From Cricetomys ansorgei (Eukaryota; Chordata; Mammalia; Rodentia; Nesomyidae), in assembly GCA_026225945.1 (NCBI GenBank), contig JAMJFZ010003746.1, positions 1,604,001 through 1,668,000 on the forward strand: a stretch of 64,000 nucleotides of DNA. Reading direction: 5' to 3'. The position numbers were made by a program, and so were the translations under genes. Below are positions 48,624-61,371 of this stretch, in pieces; the first letter of the stretch is position 1, and each line of letters starts with the position of its first letter. Under the pieces are notes generated by a model, which searched no databases, was not told where the DNA came from, and was given only the letters and a program-made list of their open reading frames with translations.

Positions 48624-49778
48624 CTAGAAGTAGCGGAAGAAGGTATCAGTTTGGCTCTGAGCTCTGTAACCAAGGCAGTCAACTATGACCCTTTAGTCCC
48701 AGCTCTGGGGGGAGCATGGGGTACCAGGTCCAGGGGGTGGGTAGATCAACTGTGCACAATCTTGAAGGGACCACAGCTCCAACCTGAACCTCTGGCTTTG
48801 TTGAGAAGCTACTAGGAGTCAAGGTGGTTACCCACAGCCACAGGGCAACTTGGAACATACCACAGTCCTGCGAAGAAGAAACCCAAGAAATCCATCTAAG
48901 GTGGGGCTGCCAGGGCTCTGGGGCACCTTGCAGGGGGCAGAACATCACTTCCGGTACAGAGCCAAGAACTCATCTTACAAGATGAGTTCCTGTCTAGTAT
49001 CCCAAGAGCACATGTGTTTTGGAAACCAATACCCAGGTTCCATCCTGTAAGCTTTGTATGCCACGACCGAGGCTCATCTGAGAAACTCTGAGGGAAGAAA
49101 ATGTTCCTTTACTGAAGCTGGATTTTCCTTCTCTCGGGGTCCTTCCAGCATCTTTGAATGAGCACCCCACTCCCAGCCCCAGTAATGACGAACAGCTTTA
49201 ATGGCCAAGTCTTGTCCTTTGTTCTCACCATTTGCCCAGGATGCCCTGGGAGGAAGTCTTAAGAACTCACTTTTCAAAGCACACATTTATGGTCATTTTT
49301 ATTGCTTGACCATGTTTTTTTGTGCATATGCCCTTAATGATGCATGGCTGCTCCAGCGGAGTCTGCAGCCTGTGCTCTCAGGGGCTGCCAGAGCCCCCGT
49401 AAGCCATACCTGTACATTTCCACTGTGACAGCAGGCCTCCCTGGAAGATATGTATGAGGTGCATCTCTGGACCCAGTTTTACCCAGAGACTCCTATGTAA
49501 AGCCACAAACAAGGACACGCATGCTCCCATCTAGTCCACCTCACCCTCCCAGGAGCGGAAGAGTGGTTACCCAGTGAACAGTGGCCTTATTCTCTGGAGC
49601 AGGGAACTGTGGAGAGGAGGCTAGTACTGTGGCATTGGGAGGTCTGGAAAGTGACTAAAAGCACCAGGGACCTCTGGCAGATCATCAACAAGAAGGGTCT
49701 GATTGGCATCCTGGGACCCAGGGTGGGGATAGATTTCCACTTCTCCAGTCATTCTAAGGGCACCGCCCCATCCTGTCA

Positions 49779-50024
<246 letters not shown>

Positions 50025-50055
50025 CTAGGGGCAGCACAGTGTCTGTGGTGCTCAC

Positions 50056-50270
50056 CTTCATCTCAGCCAAGTACTGCATACCCCTTGAGATCTGCCAGGC
50101 GAAGGAGATGAGGTCACCCATGGTCAGCACGCGTTCATCTGGGTGGTCTAGGGAGCTGGAATTTCGGCTGCCTCCACTGCCCACATAGCCAGGCCCAATC
50201 TTGCGGCTGTCACGGAGGAATCCCCGCAGGGAGCCATACTTGGCATACTCCACAATGAGAAGAAGTGGTC
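50056..50270 (-). CDS. RET: RET exon 14
   Basis: Encodes [20 protein letters not shown], then [20 protein letters not shown] and [20 protein letters not shown], ending [12 protein letters not shown]. The Val in IVEYAKYG is the gatekeeper (human V804). The Gly/Ser-rich middle is the kinase insert. It is 215 nt, followed by an intron of only 94 bp. Confidence 0.98.
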
Positions 50271-51238
50271 CTGGGGACAGAAAGAGGCAGCCCTGGGCAT
50301 GGGGTCAGGCCAGCCTCAGGCTTCAAGGGGTATGGTGGGGGAGGCTGCCAGTTCTGTCACTCTACCAGCAACTGGGCAGGCATGCAACTGCTCTGGGCAG
50401 CTAGCAGTCAAGGCTCTATGGATCATCAGATATGAAAGGCCAACTTGCTCCTGGCCCACAGTGACCATGTGGACATCATCTCCCTTCAATGTACAGTAAG
50501 GCCTTCTTTCGTCGTACCTGAGTGGGTGGGTGCTGTTCTCAACCCTACCATGGGAGCTACCATGCCCTGCTACTAGGACTTCATACCCTTTTCCATCCTC
50601 AGTCCTGTAGGCTGGAGAGGGAAAGCCAATGGAGGCAGGAAGGCCTGGCCAAATCTGACAGCTCAATCTTGGCTTCAGCCTTTTTCTGCACCAGTCCATT
50701 TCCTTATTCCTGCCTGCCCTCAATAACTTCCAGGGCTGCAGCCAGGCCTAGGTCTGGTTCCTTGTCATCCTTACAACATGTGTGTGTGCGCGCATGCACG
50801 CATGCACCAAAGCCCTATGGTAAAAGAATGGGAATGAAAAACTGACAGAGCAGTCTCTCTTGTCCTTATCTGAGAAGCCGACAGTGCCCTCCCTGCAGGG
50901 CTGGGGTGGGGATCACCTGTAGGTAACAGCACACTTGTTCTGTACGTTCCCAGGAGCACTACATTCACTCTCAGAGCTTCCTAGACTGGGCGCTAACACT
51001 GCAGACCTGCCCTTGGCAGGCCCAAGGAGTGCTACGGACACAAACCTCTGAGATGTGTCTGCGCAGCTAGCAGACCTAGATACTCCCCAGACTAGGAGTG
51101 GAGCCAGAAGTCCAGGCTTCCAGAAAGGAGAATTAAGTAGCCTGAGAAAAGGACAGTAAAGGGCAGAAGAGGGGCTCCAGCCCCAGCCTTGTGTTGGCAG
51201 TTAGTTGCCCACCCACCCTGTCATCTGGCGAGTCTTAC

Positions 51239-51346
51239 CATCCTGGCTGCAGGCCCCATACAACTTGATGACATGTGGATGGTTGACTTGTTTCAGGAGG
51301 TTGAACTCAGAGAGCAGGTCCCGTAACTCACTCTGGGAGGCGTTTT
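51239..51346 (-). CDS. RET: RET exon 13
   Basis: Encodes [20 protein letters not shown] and [16 protein letters not shown], including the kinase C-helix. The SEFNLLKQ glutamate pairs with the catalytic lysine. It is 108 nt. Donor GATG|GTAAGA. Confidence 0.98.
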
Positions 51347-52825
51347 CTGAAACACAACGCATAGATACTGGGTTTGCGACAGCCTTGGAGTCCCCTTGTG
51401 TCCATGCTGGGTATGGACAGGCTCCCATGTCCCTCACAGGCACATGGCCTGGATTTACGTGGAGGCCCTGAGTACCCAGCTGCTCAGGGCTCCTCACAGT
51501 CCTCAGTATCAGCCAGCTTCAGTGGCTGTGTGGCTTCGTGTACCCATGGGGTGAGAGCCCACAGAGCAATTCCACGTAAGAAGGATCTTTCCACCCAAAG
51601 TCTCCAGGGCCACTGCCTGTGTGCGTGGCGGCACATTTCCTTAGCTGCCACCATCAGCAGAGAGAAGCCTATAGAGATGCACCCCCCCCATCCCGTTTGT
51701 CAGTCTTTCCAGAGACTGACAAGGAGAGAAGTCTTGCTTATGTCCCCATACCCCTGCTTATGGAGACAGGAGCTGGAGAAAGGTAAGGACTACCCTGAGC
51801 CCAGATCTCCCGTTCTACATCCGCCCGACACCAGCTGAGTTCCGTGGCCCTCTCTAATGCTTCTACTGTGTGCTTGGAGCTTGTGCTCAGTTACTGTGAG
51901 ATCCTGCATGGATGCACCAGAGTGAAGGCGGCATTAGCATTTTGCAGCACACCACACATCAGACCTGCATTTTCCAAATAAGGTACAGTGCCATACTTCT
52001 TCGCGCCTAACTGTATCTGGCACACTGTGAAGATGATCAGATTTCACTAAAGGCATAGGAAACACACATCCTGAGGACAGCCAGTGATGGCTCTAGTTCT
52101 CACTAGGTACTTGACTACAAAGGTACACAAAAGTGTCAGACATATAGCCAAGTACTCTTCCTGGTTGGCTGGCCAGGGGCGGCACACTGTTGCCGCTGGC
52201 ATTTAGACTGGTAGGGGTGAAGGACACAGCTGGGAGACAGGGTGCCAGGACCCCTTGAGCCAGACATAGGTAAGGTAGTTCAGGCATCTGAGGGCTGAAC
52301 CTGGTGTGAGGGTCTGGGGAAGTACACAGAGCACTCTGAGCTGGAGTCCCTGACCACAGAATTAGATATGCACAATTCTTCAGCACACAGGCTGGTTGCT
52401 ACAGGGCCCTCAGTTCACAAGACTGGAAACCTGACCACAGGCTCTCTACCCTGTGCAGTCACAGCCTCTGGCCAGAGTCACACTCCCTGTATAAGAAAGG
52501 TATATACACAGAGAGAGCCAGACCCAGGGCATGACCGGCCAGAGGAACAGAGAAGACCCATGGGGTTGCTGGGATGGGGGCAGTCCTTACAGAGAGGGTC
52601 TCTTTACTAGGATGCCAGTGGTCCCTCGGATGAGGGCATTGAAAGGGGAAAATTGGGGTGCTGGCAACTATCAGATCAAACTCAGAGGGCAGAAGCGGTA
52701 CCCCTGAATCTTCCAGTAGCGCAAGCGCCTCACCCTGCCTCTCCAGGAACACTGACTACATGTCTATGGGACACTCAGATTGCAGCCACCACAGAAGAGC
52801 AATGGGGGCTCTGCAGGGGGTCTCA

Positions 52826-53134
<309 letters not shown>

Positions 53135-54114
53135 TCATCGCCTGAACTACACTCCCCATTTCACAGCTCACCCTTGAGAACATCACAGCCAGGCCAGAGA
53201 GGCTTTAAGTGCATCTCCAGGGGAAGGGCCCAGACCCAATGTCTTGACTCACCCTGGCCCACTCCACCAAATAACTCAGGAGCAGGTAGGTCCAAATTCT
53301 TATCCTTGAGGCCAGCTAGGCCCAGAGGTGCTTGTGCTGCCTAGGCAGTAACGCAGGCACGAGTTCTCCCTGACACCCCCACCCAGGCGCCCGTAGGGGA
53401 CTGAATGGGCACGCATGGCTCAGGACACTTCTCAGGCCAGAATTTCCCCACGTTGGAAACACTCAGAGAAACCTCCCTGTGTGGCTGACTGCTAGAGAAA
53501 AGCACACTGAGATCCTGGGGAAATCCCCCACCTTGAAGGGTGAGGCAGCTGCTCCTCCCACCACCTGCCCCTATGTACCCCGCTTTGCTATACCCCAGCT
53601 CCGACTGTGGCTGGCATGTTGCCTTCCCAGCATCCCACTCAAGCCCCTTCCACATATGAGGCCTACTCATGACCACTGTGGATACATTCCCGGACACTAA
53701 GCAGCCAAGCACAGTCCTGCAAGAAGCTCACCCTATGGTGCTGACACCACACTGGGTGCCCATCACCCCATGTGTCCTCGAAGAGTAGACCTTGGGTTTC
53801 TGTTGATAGAAAGACGGCCCAAGAAGGACACATGGCCCCAGGCCAGAGGCCTCACTGTGATAGCTACATGGCATGTGGGGATAGCCCCCTTTCAATCCAT
53901 GATCACTCCCGAGGGATCTCTGTATTTTCTGAAGCCCCCCAAGTGTGAACAAAGCTTGGCTATCACTAGTGTCATGGCACTACTGCCACACCTCCATTTC
54001 AGGCATTAGAAAACTGTCTGAGGCATACCAGAGACTGTACCAAGCATGTGAAAATTGTATAAACTCGCTCCTTTAAAAACATAAGAAAAAAATCACTATC
54101 CTTACTGTCTTGTT

Positions 54115-54210
54115 TGCTTGTTTCAGCCTAGGTGGGTCTTGAACTTGTGATCTTCTTGCCTGGTTTTCTCAAAGGCTGGGATTGTAGGAATGGGCCACAG
54201 TGCCTAATTC
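54115..54210 (-). mobile_element. B1-like SINE fragment in RET intron 11
   Basis: An inverted worn body reads GGTGGGTCTTGAACTTGTGA and CAAAGGCTGGGATTGTAGGA on the plus strand. Confidence 0.5.
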
Positions 54211-55429
54211 TTCCTTTTTTATGTCAGAGAAAACAGGCCGAGTGGTTGAGCCATGGTGCTTATGTCTGGAGCTGGTGTATACACCTGAGGGCGTCAGGCT
54301 AGCTCTGAAGCAAACATGCGAGAGTGGTATGTCTTTACCCTTGGGAACCTGTACAGCGTTCCTATGTAGCCCACCGTACTGTCTGGGTTATTCGGAGCTC
54401 TGGCAGCTTATCCCAGAAGCCTGCAGATCCCAGCCACGGCCAGGAACAGGCGCCACACACCAGGACAACAAGAGGGACTTCACAGTGGCACATCGAGGAA
54501 GGGCTTCTTTGGGTGTCACCTACAGAGGCCCCAAGGGAGGCAGGACCTCCTAGCCACCTCACAGCTCTTGACCACTGACAGGAGCCCACGGCCACGGGCG
54601 CTCCCACAGGTTCCCACGTCACACCCCTCCACCCAAACCTGTGGCTTATTTCACTCACACCCTTTGTCTCAGAGAACTGTCCCTAGCTGCTCCCAGCACC
54701 CCTGGCTTCCAGATCCTGGATAGATGAGAGCAGGATGCTCAAGGGGCAAGGTGTACCTGAAGGCAAGGGTAGAAGCCATCCGTAGCAAACCCAGAGAAGA
54801 CATGAGCGGGGCTGGGAGGCTTCGGTGGTTGCATAGCTCAAGCAGCAACCATGGAAAGGTACCTGAATCTCAAGAGTGCCCTTGGTGCCTCCTTCCTCCC
54901 TGTCTGGTTATTTCCCCTGTACACTGCTGCTGCCCTGGAGCTCCAGACCAGCCCTTCATTAGGATGCCCGCACTCTCTGCACCACCCCCACCTCTCAATA
55001 GAGTAGCCTATTGAAATGCTGTAGAACATGGGCCTCTTCCACTGTTCCTGCTCTCAGATAAAACATTTGGCAGGTATGTGCATGCGTGCATGTGTGCGTG
55101 TGTGCGTGCATAGCTCCCATTCCTTGGGGCTTCCGCTCACACCTCCCCTGCTAATTAGGGCCAAGCCACCTTTTCTGGGATCTCAAGGCTCACATCTCAG
55201 ACCCCAGGGAGGCCCATCTAAATCAGTACCTGTCACTTCCTTCCTAGACAGCCTGCCTTCATAGCTCAGCTTTCCACGCAAAGGCGACTGTGAGGGCAGG
55301 GGTCCCCTGCTGTTGGTCCTACGTGGCAGGAGATATAGGCAATGCCATACCAACCACCTGTGCAGTAAGGAAAGCCTGTGTGGCCATGTATCCTCCAACA
55401 CTGCCCACCGACCTCGTGGGGCCCCTTAC

Positions 55430-55686
55430 CGGGATCTTGAAAGAGTCCACAGAGACCTGGTTCTCCATGGAATCCAGTGAGGGTCGGCGGGTGCCTGAGG
55501 AGGAGTAGCTGATTGGGAAGCCCTGGGCCGGCCGGCAGAAGGTCATCTCTGCGGAAGCGATGGGTGGCTTGTGCGCATGCTTGTGGTAACGGTGGATGCA
55601 GAAGGTGGACAGCAGGACAGAGATGATGAAAGAGAAGAGGACAGCAGCTGTGATCACCGTTCGGCACAGCTCATCGCACAGCGGGC
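55430..55686 (-). CDS. RET: RET exon 11 (transmembrane)
   Basis: Encodes [20 protein letters not shown], then [20 protein letters not shown] and the juxtamembrane [20 protein letters not shown]. Cysteines matching C630 and C634 are present. A hydrophobic helix of about 21 residues is followed by a basic stop-transfer, HRYHKH. RRPS is the protein kinase A site (human S696). It is 257 nt. The ending CCG|GTAAGG gives Pro at the last codon. Confidence 0.97.
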
Positions 55687-55971
55687 CTGTGGCGGGGCAC
55701 AGTGACAGGTTTCAGCAGCCTGGCAGGGACTGCACTGTGAAGGTCTGAGACATCATTGACCAGGCATACGTTCTGCTGTGCTGTCTATCCTAGACCTCCG
55801 CTCACCCTATCACAGGACAGGCAGTGGCAGGCAGCCTGGGCAGACCGCCTGGGTCAGACAGCAGTGTGCCAGCTACACCAGCTGCAGTTTTCCTATCACA
55901 GATGTCTGATCTGTGATTATAGAAAGGTAGGAAGAGAGGAAGAAATGATCAAAGGCTCTGGATAGAGGATC

Positions 55972-56170
55972 CAGTTCTCAGCCTGCGATCCTGTTGGGGG
56001 TGGAGCCAACAGGGGTCATCTAAGACCATCTTGCATATCAGATATTTACATTATGACCCATAACTAGCAGTTATGAAGTAGCAAAGAAGATAATTTTATG
56101 GTTGCGGGTCACCACAACATGGGGAATTGTATTGTAGGGTCACAGAATTAGGAAGGTTGAGAACCACTAG
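55972..56170 (-). mobile_element. URR1-type hAT DNA transposon in RET intron 10
   Basis: On the minus strand it begins GTGGTTCTCAACCTTCCTAA and contains ACCATAAAATTATCTTC, TACTTCATAACTG and GATGGTCTTAGATGACCCC. It is the inverse orientation of the copy at 2707. The right end (GGTTGAGAACC on plus) is well kept. Confidence 0.8.
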
Positions 56171-56466
56171 TCTAGAGGAACTCAAATGCCAGGAGAGTTT
56201 CGTAGTGCCAGAGGCAAGCCAATGCCCTGCACAGGCAGTCTGACCAAGTTACTTGGAAGAACTCCTTTTCTGGTCATCCTTCATTGAGAACTTGTAGCTA
56301 GAAGACGCCTTCTAGGGACTCCCACCCCTATTCTGGGTTGTGCCAATGAGTAACTGAGGCCCAGAGGGAAGGAGGAGGAACCTCCTGGAGTGGACCTGAC
56401 AGATGCTGCTCAAAACTCCCTTCCGGGTTTGGGGGGGCAGGGAGCCCTGTGAAGGGCACTCCTTAC

Positions 56467-56586
56467 CCTGGCTATCCTCCGGCTCGCAGAAGCACTTCTT
56501 ATCATCAGGGTAGCAGCTGCAGGTACCATAGCCGGCTTTGATCCCACGGCGCTCCCCTGGCTCATATCCCCCGACGATGCTGCCAT
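56467..56586 (-). CDS. RET: RET exon 10
   Basis: Encodes [20 protein letters not shown] and [19 protein letters not shown]. The four cysteines correspond to human C609, C611, C618 and C620, whose loss in human causes inherited tumour syndromes or Hirschsprung disease. All are intact. It is 120 nt. Donor CAGG|GTAAGG. Confidence 0.97.
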
Positions 56587-57212
56587 CTGAAGACACACGG
56601 AGCCTATTCAGTCTCCTGGTGCACTGGACGCCTCAGAGCCCTCAGACTGTGATCGCCGTCTCAACATGGCGTCAGTAGGGCAGTGAAGGCCGTAGGCTCA
56701 GAAGCCCTTTCACCCAGGCAGGGGATTTCACACAATGTGCCCCCTACCCTGGTTATGGAAGTAGGGGGAACCAAGACTGTTCAGAGGCCTCAGAAGGCAT
56801 CGTCCATGGCTATCCCCCAGGAACAGTAAAGGGGTAGGAAACAGACCAAAGGGAAAGTGGGCCTGAGCCAGTGGAACGGTAGACAACTCAGGCTACAAAA
56901 GCCCAGTCTTGGGGGAACACAGTGATCGTTCAAAGGAGGTGTTGGGAGGTCTGGCTTGGCACATGCTGCTTGGTTGGGCCTACTTCTCTTCTTTGGTGCT
57001 GAGGATGAGCCCACGGCCTTACGCGAGCTAAGGTGGTACACAGCCCTGGAGCTCTACCTTGGTCCAGCCTGCTGCATCAGATGGACAAATGTGGCTTCAG
57101 GTTGCAAGCAGGTGGGGTTGGGGTTTCCAATCTCTCTGCTGCTAGCTCCCTTGCCTCTGTCTTTCCCTGTACACTGATAAAACGCATCATCACAGGCCTA
57201 GTGTGGGCTTAC

Positions 57213-57323
57213 GGAAACAGTCCTGGGGGCAGATGTTGGCATCCCGGCTCTCTAGGGCATCACAGTGGCCGTCAGGGCAGGTCCTGATGCTGGGGGAACA
57301 GGTGGAGAAGTTCCTGGTGATCC
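57213..57323 (-). CDS. RET: RET exon 9
   Basis: Encodes [20 protein letters not shown] and [17 protein letters not shown]. This is the cysteine-rich domain, with five cysteines and sequon NFS. It is 111 nt as in human. It ends one base into the next codon: C plus AT from exon 10 gives His, where human and mouse have Arg. Confidence 0.96.
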
Positions 57324-57961
57324 CTGTGATGAAGCACACAGCAGGCTGTCACCCCACATGTCACCCACACGATCTGACTCTGTCATGGTCCCCTGGCCAA
57401 CCTAGGGACCCCTCCTGGGACAGGGAGATGTAGAAACAAGTAGAGTAACATCACATACACATCAGACGCCAGCTGAGGAACCATGGAACAAGAGGTCCCC
57501 CAAGTGCTGAAGTGCTGGGCAGACCCAGGACTGCAGATAGCCTCCCTTTAAGGAGATCACTTAAGGCAAGAATCTGTCAAAGCTATACTGCTAGTGGGAG
57601 CCTTATAGTGATAGGCATACTCACAGTGAGGCAGACAGCCCTTCTGGCTTGGGACCTTCTGGAAGAACCACTCTGTCTCCTGTATATCCCAGCTTTGGTC
57701 TAGACTCTTCCAAGCCCAGAGTGAATCTAACTGAGAAACCTCTAGCTTCAAGGCAGCAAAGCCCTTGTAACCCCATACTACCCTGGCTTCTCTGCTGGCA
57801 CTGGCGTTTCACAACGATTAGGGAAGCTCAAATCTTAGACAAAGATTAGGGACTGGCTGGCCCTGCAGGAACCCTTATCAAGTGGCCATTCTCTCTCTTG
57901 ACGGCAGCCAGCACCCTATCCCCCTGTCCCCTGCTGCCGCCCAGCTCCTGGGCCTACCTAC

Positions 57962-58087
57962 CTTTACCATCTCCCTGACGCCATTCGCATCTGCCTGTTG
58001 GAGAGCCCAGACCACCACACTCTTCACACTCAGATCGTCTCTTGTTGACTGCACAGGACTTGGGGCAGCCCACTTCTTCAGCAATGT
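57962..58087 (-). CDS. RET: RET exon 8
   Basis: Encodes [20 protein letters not shown] and [20 protein letters not shown], ending GK. It begins the cysteine-rich domain, with six cysteines in this exon. The domain contacts the ligand and co-receptor. It is 126 nt as in human. Donor AAAG|GTAGGT. Confidence 0.97.
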
Positions 58088-58441
58088 CTGGGAGTGACAG
58101 ATCAGCCAAGGTCATGGGGGCTGCTGTGGGCCCAGTCTCTAGACCTCACGCACAGACAGAGTAACGGCAGTTACACCGCCTCTGTAGTGAAGCCCCCCGG
58201 GTTCTGGGGTAGCTAGGCAGTGTTGATGAGAGGGGCTTGGACACCAGAGCCATAGTCAGGCACCATTACCCTCTTGTCTGGGGAGTGAATAAGGACAGAA
58301 GGATGTGAGGGTGACCGGGCTCAGCGAAAGCTACATAAGATGACTGGTTACACTGGAGTTTCAGAGAAACAACCGAAACACCTGTTCTCTGTGATCGGAT
58401 CATCCATCATGTCCCACCACTCCACAGAACCTGGCACTCAC

Positions 58442-58700
58442 ATGTCCCCTCCACTGTGACGAGCAGCGGAGCCTGGGCCTGCCTGCGGGTCTGCCGGTCA
58501 GTGGCCATCACCATGTACTGAAGCTCGGTGCATTCGGGTCGCTGCAGGGCCTCGGTGTCATTTATAAACAGGATCCCCGACGTGTCCTTGGCCGAGGTGG
58601 CCACGCCTAGAGCGCTGCAGTTGGCGTTGGAGGACTGCAGCTTGTACTGGACGAGGATGCCGCTGAACTCCTGGCAGTTTGCCACACAGACTTTCTCAAT
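58442..58700 (-). CDS. RET: RET exon 7
   Basis: Encodes [20 protein letters not shown], then [20 protein letters not shown] and [20 protein letters not shown], ending LLVTVEGT. This is cadherin-like domain 4, with cysteines and sequons (NCS, NDT) kept. It is 259 nt as in human. Acceptor TGCCCAG, donor ACAT|GTGAGT. Confidence 0.97.
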
Positions 58701-59699
58701 CTGGGCAGGGGACGGGGGAAGGTGGCGCTCTTAGCCAGTAGCTGGAGAGGTTCCTGGGTAGACCGAGTCCTGGGATAGTCCCCAACTTAGCCTGGATGGC
58801 AGCCTTCCTCAATGTCCAGGTTGTACAGCCTCAGAACCTACAGGCCCACCTGCCCAGCCAGCCTTCCGCTTGAGGACACCAGCTCACTAGACACCAGCAC
58901 CGCTGGGAGTCAGACGTGAGGGCCACAGTCCCGCACTGTACCCCAGCTGTGTGACTTCCCTGTTGCCACTCGAGGTCAAGAGGCTTCTTTAGGGGCTCCG
59001 TAAAGAACCCCTTTCTAGGGATGCCAGCTCTGGAGCCAGCCACCGAACCTGTACATCTCAGAGGCTCCAGTGAACTATGTTTGCTAAGAGCTGCAGAAAC
59101 GGTCCTGCTGTGGGGCCAGGTCTCCAGGTGCAGAATAAGACCCAGAGCAGGACCAGGTGTGCCCCAAGCCACACTGACGCCCGAACAAACCAGTCTCCTG
59201 GTTGCTTCACTTTCCCATACAAAGAATGTTCATCTACATCTTCTCAGGCGACCTTAAAACTCTCTGAAGTCCCTGGCCTCGATTTGGTTTTAAAAACTAT
59301 GGAGACAGTAGGAGACCAGTGACTCCAAGGACAAGGCTTCCGAGTGTGTTAACTGCAGCTGATCTACGTCCAGTTGATGCTTCTAACTCCTTCTCAGGCC
59401 CTGTGTTTTGGCTCCGGAGAAGGTGGGCCTCTTGTGTTCTGGTGCCAGGAGTAAGCGGGGCTCTGGAGCTGATTGTAAGGACTGGGCAGACAACGGGGAC
59501 TAGAGGAGGCAGTTCTAACCCTGAAGATGCATCAACCTGCTGCCACAGCAAAACTGCAAATGAACTCGGAATGTGCTTGAGGAAAACCAAATTAGACCTG
59601 CACCAGAACCTTATCACTGGTGGTTATGGGGTGGGAGAGGAATGCGCTACCTCATTCCTTGTCTCCTTTAATGAACACTCGTGGCTTGTTTTCTGCTCT

Positions 59700-59790
59700 T
59701 TTTTTTTTTTTCATTTATTTTAGGGATGCTGGGGATAGAACCTTGTAACTGCCAGGAAAGTTCTATACCACCAAACTACGGTCCTGGTAT
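59700..59790 (-). mobile_element. ID-like SINE in RET intron 6
   Basis: A T run (59699-59711) is followed by ATGCTGGGGATAGAACCTTG and a CTATACCACCAAACTACGGT block, the inverted tRNA-Ala-like ID element body. It is diverged. Confidence 0.65.
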
Positions 59791-60359
59791 TTTACTTTTC
59801 CATTTCAACTACTATTTTCCAAAGACAAACAGGAACATTACATTGCAATTTCTCTAGCACAAAACTGGATAAAGTAGCTGTGCTCCCTGCCTTCTTCCCA
59901 CAGGGCAGTGCTGCCAATCATGGTCTGCTGCATGCTAACATTCTCCCCAGTGAAAATTCACTTTTGCACTGATGGGGTCACCAGAAACAAACGGTTCTTC
60001 AAATCACTTTTCTCACTGAGCAGTACACCAGGAACTTCTTTCCAGGTAGGCACAGATAGGGTTACCTGGAAATGCTTTTGTATTCATGAAAAAAAAAGTT
60101 TTAAAGATACCAAGAAGTGAGATGAGAAATGGAGGGCTCGTTCTAGGAGCTGAGGAGGGGGGTAGGAGCCCCTCTTGGGTGAAAACACACAAATGGGGGG
60201 AGGGGGGCTAAAGGATCCACCTCAGAACCTTATGGCTCCATCTGTGCTAACTCTGCACTGGATGGGCTAGGGAAGAGGTGCCCCCCACCCTGGCCTGCTC
60301 GAAATCTCAGGACCCCCTAACCTCAAGGCCTGCAGTTGGCCATGACTCACAGGGCTCAC

Positions 60360-60559
60360 CTGGGCATAACGATGGGCCTTCCTATTCACCAGGAAGGAGT
60401 AGGCACTGGGTAGGTTCAGGGTGACAGGCAGCACAGACACATTGAAATGGAGGAGGAGGACACCTGACCCAGGCCCCTGGAAGTCTGAGTCATTGACCAG
60501 GACCACCAGCTGCAGGATTCGGCTCTCTGAGATAGAGAGGCTCCGGTTTAGAACCAGCT
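60360..60559 (-). CDS. RET: RET exon 6
   Basis: Encodes [20 protein letters not shown], then [20 protein letters not shown] and [20 protein letters not shown], ending AHRYAQ. It is extracellular, cadherin-like domain 3 to 4, with sequons NRS, NDS and NVS. It is 200 nt as in human. The phase joins exon 5 through an AAG codon. Confidence 0.96.
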
Positions 60560-60754
60560 CTGTAGGTGGGGACACAACATGACAACCAGTTACTATGCTT
60601 CAAGACCATGCCCCATGCTACGGGCTACAATCACTCCAACATATAGCCCTGTACACACATGCAACCTTCACATATGTGCCCAGACAACAGGCCTAGTGGG
60701 CAGCCTTACAATAGCACTGGTATTTAAAGCTGGATATTCTACTGAACTAGACTG

Positions 60755-61135
60755 CTGGTGTATGCATCTGTGTGCGTGTGCATGTGCGTGTCTGTGTGCA
60801 TGTGTATATTTCAGAGAGACAGGAGGTACACATGGTATGTGTGTGGTGTATTTATAGACAGGATATATTGTGTCCTATGATTTGATATGTACTAGAGTAT
60901 GTGTGTATTTTTATAGGTGCACTGTGTTATTATGGGTATGGAATGCATGGATTTGTGTACCGGGTGTCTTTGTAGCATTTGTAAACACATATCACATGCC
61001 GTGTTTACATACAGATTGCGTGTTGCTGGCATGGGGTGTGCTCTGTGTGATGTATTATGCTGTGTATGGTTCATGTGTACAGTGTATGTGGTTTTCATGT
61101 GGGCTGTGTTTGTGGGTGTGGTGTGTACAGACTGT
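60755..61135. repeat. Imperfect TG-rich tract in RET intron 5
   Basis: About 380 bp has a recurring TGTGTG/GTGCATG/TGTGTAT pattern without a fixed period on the plus strand. It is separated from exon 5 by about 40 bp. The 179-codon plus-strand frame across it is an artefact of the low-complexity sequence and the antisense of exon 5. Confidence 0.7.
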
Positions 61136-61175
61136 CCTGAAGGTCTGGGAAAACACCATATCATCAGCTTCTTAC

Positions 61176-61371
61176 TGTAATCGTGCATGGTTGCCCGCAC
61201 GGAGTTGTTGTTGGCCTTGGCTATGGTCTCGTTGGGTGAGTGCTCCACCCGGAAGGTCTGCTGGACCCAGGGGTCCCCGGAGAGTAGTGTGCTTGTGTAC
61301 CGTCTCACTAGCTCCCCAGATGCTGGCACCACATCTGCATCAAACACGTGCAGAGTGGCCACCACAGTGCC
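61176..61371 (-). CDS. RET: RET exon 5
   Basis: Encodes [20 protein letters not shown], then [20 protein letters not shown] and [20 protein letters not shown], ending TMHDY. It is part of the third cadherin-like domain, with sequons NET and NNS. Length is 196 nt as in human. Donor TACA|GTAAGA. Confidence 0.96.
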
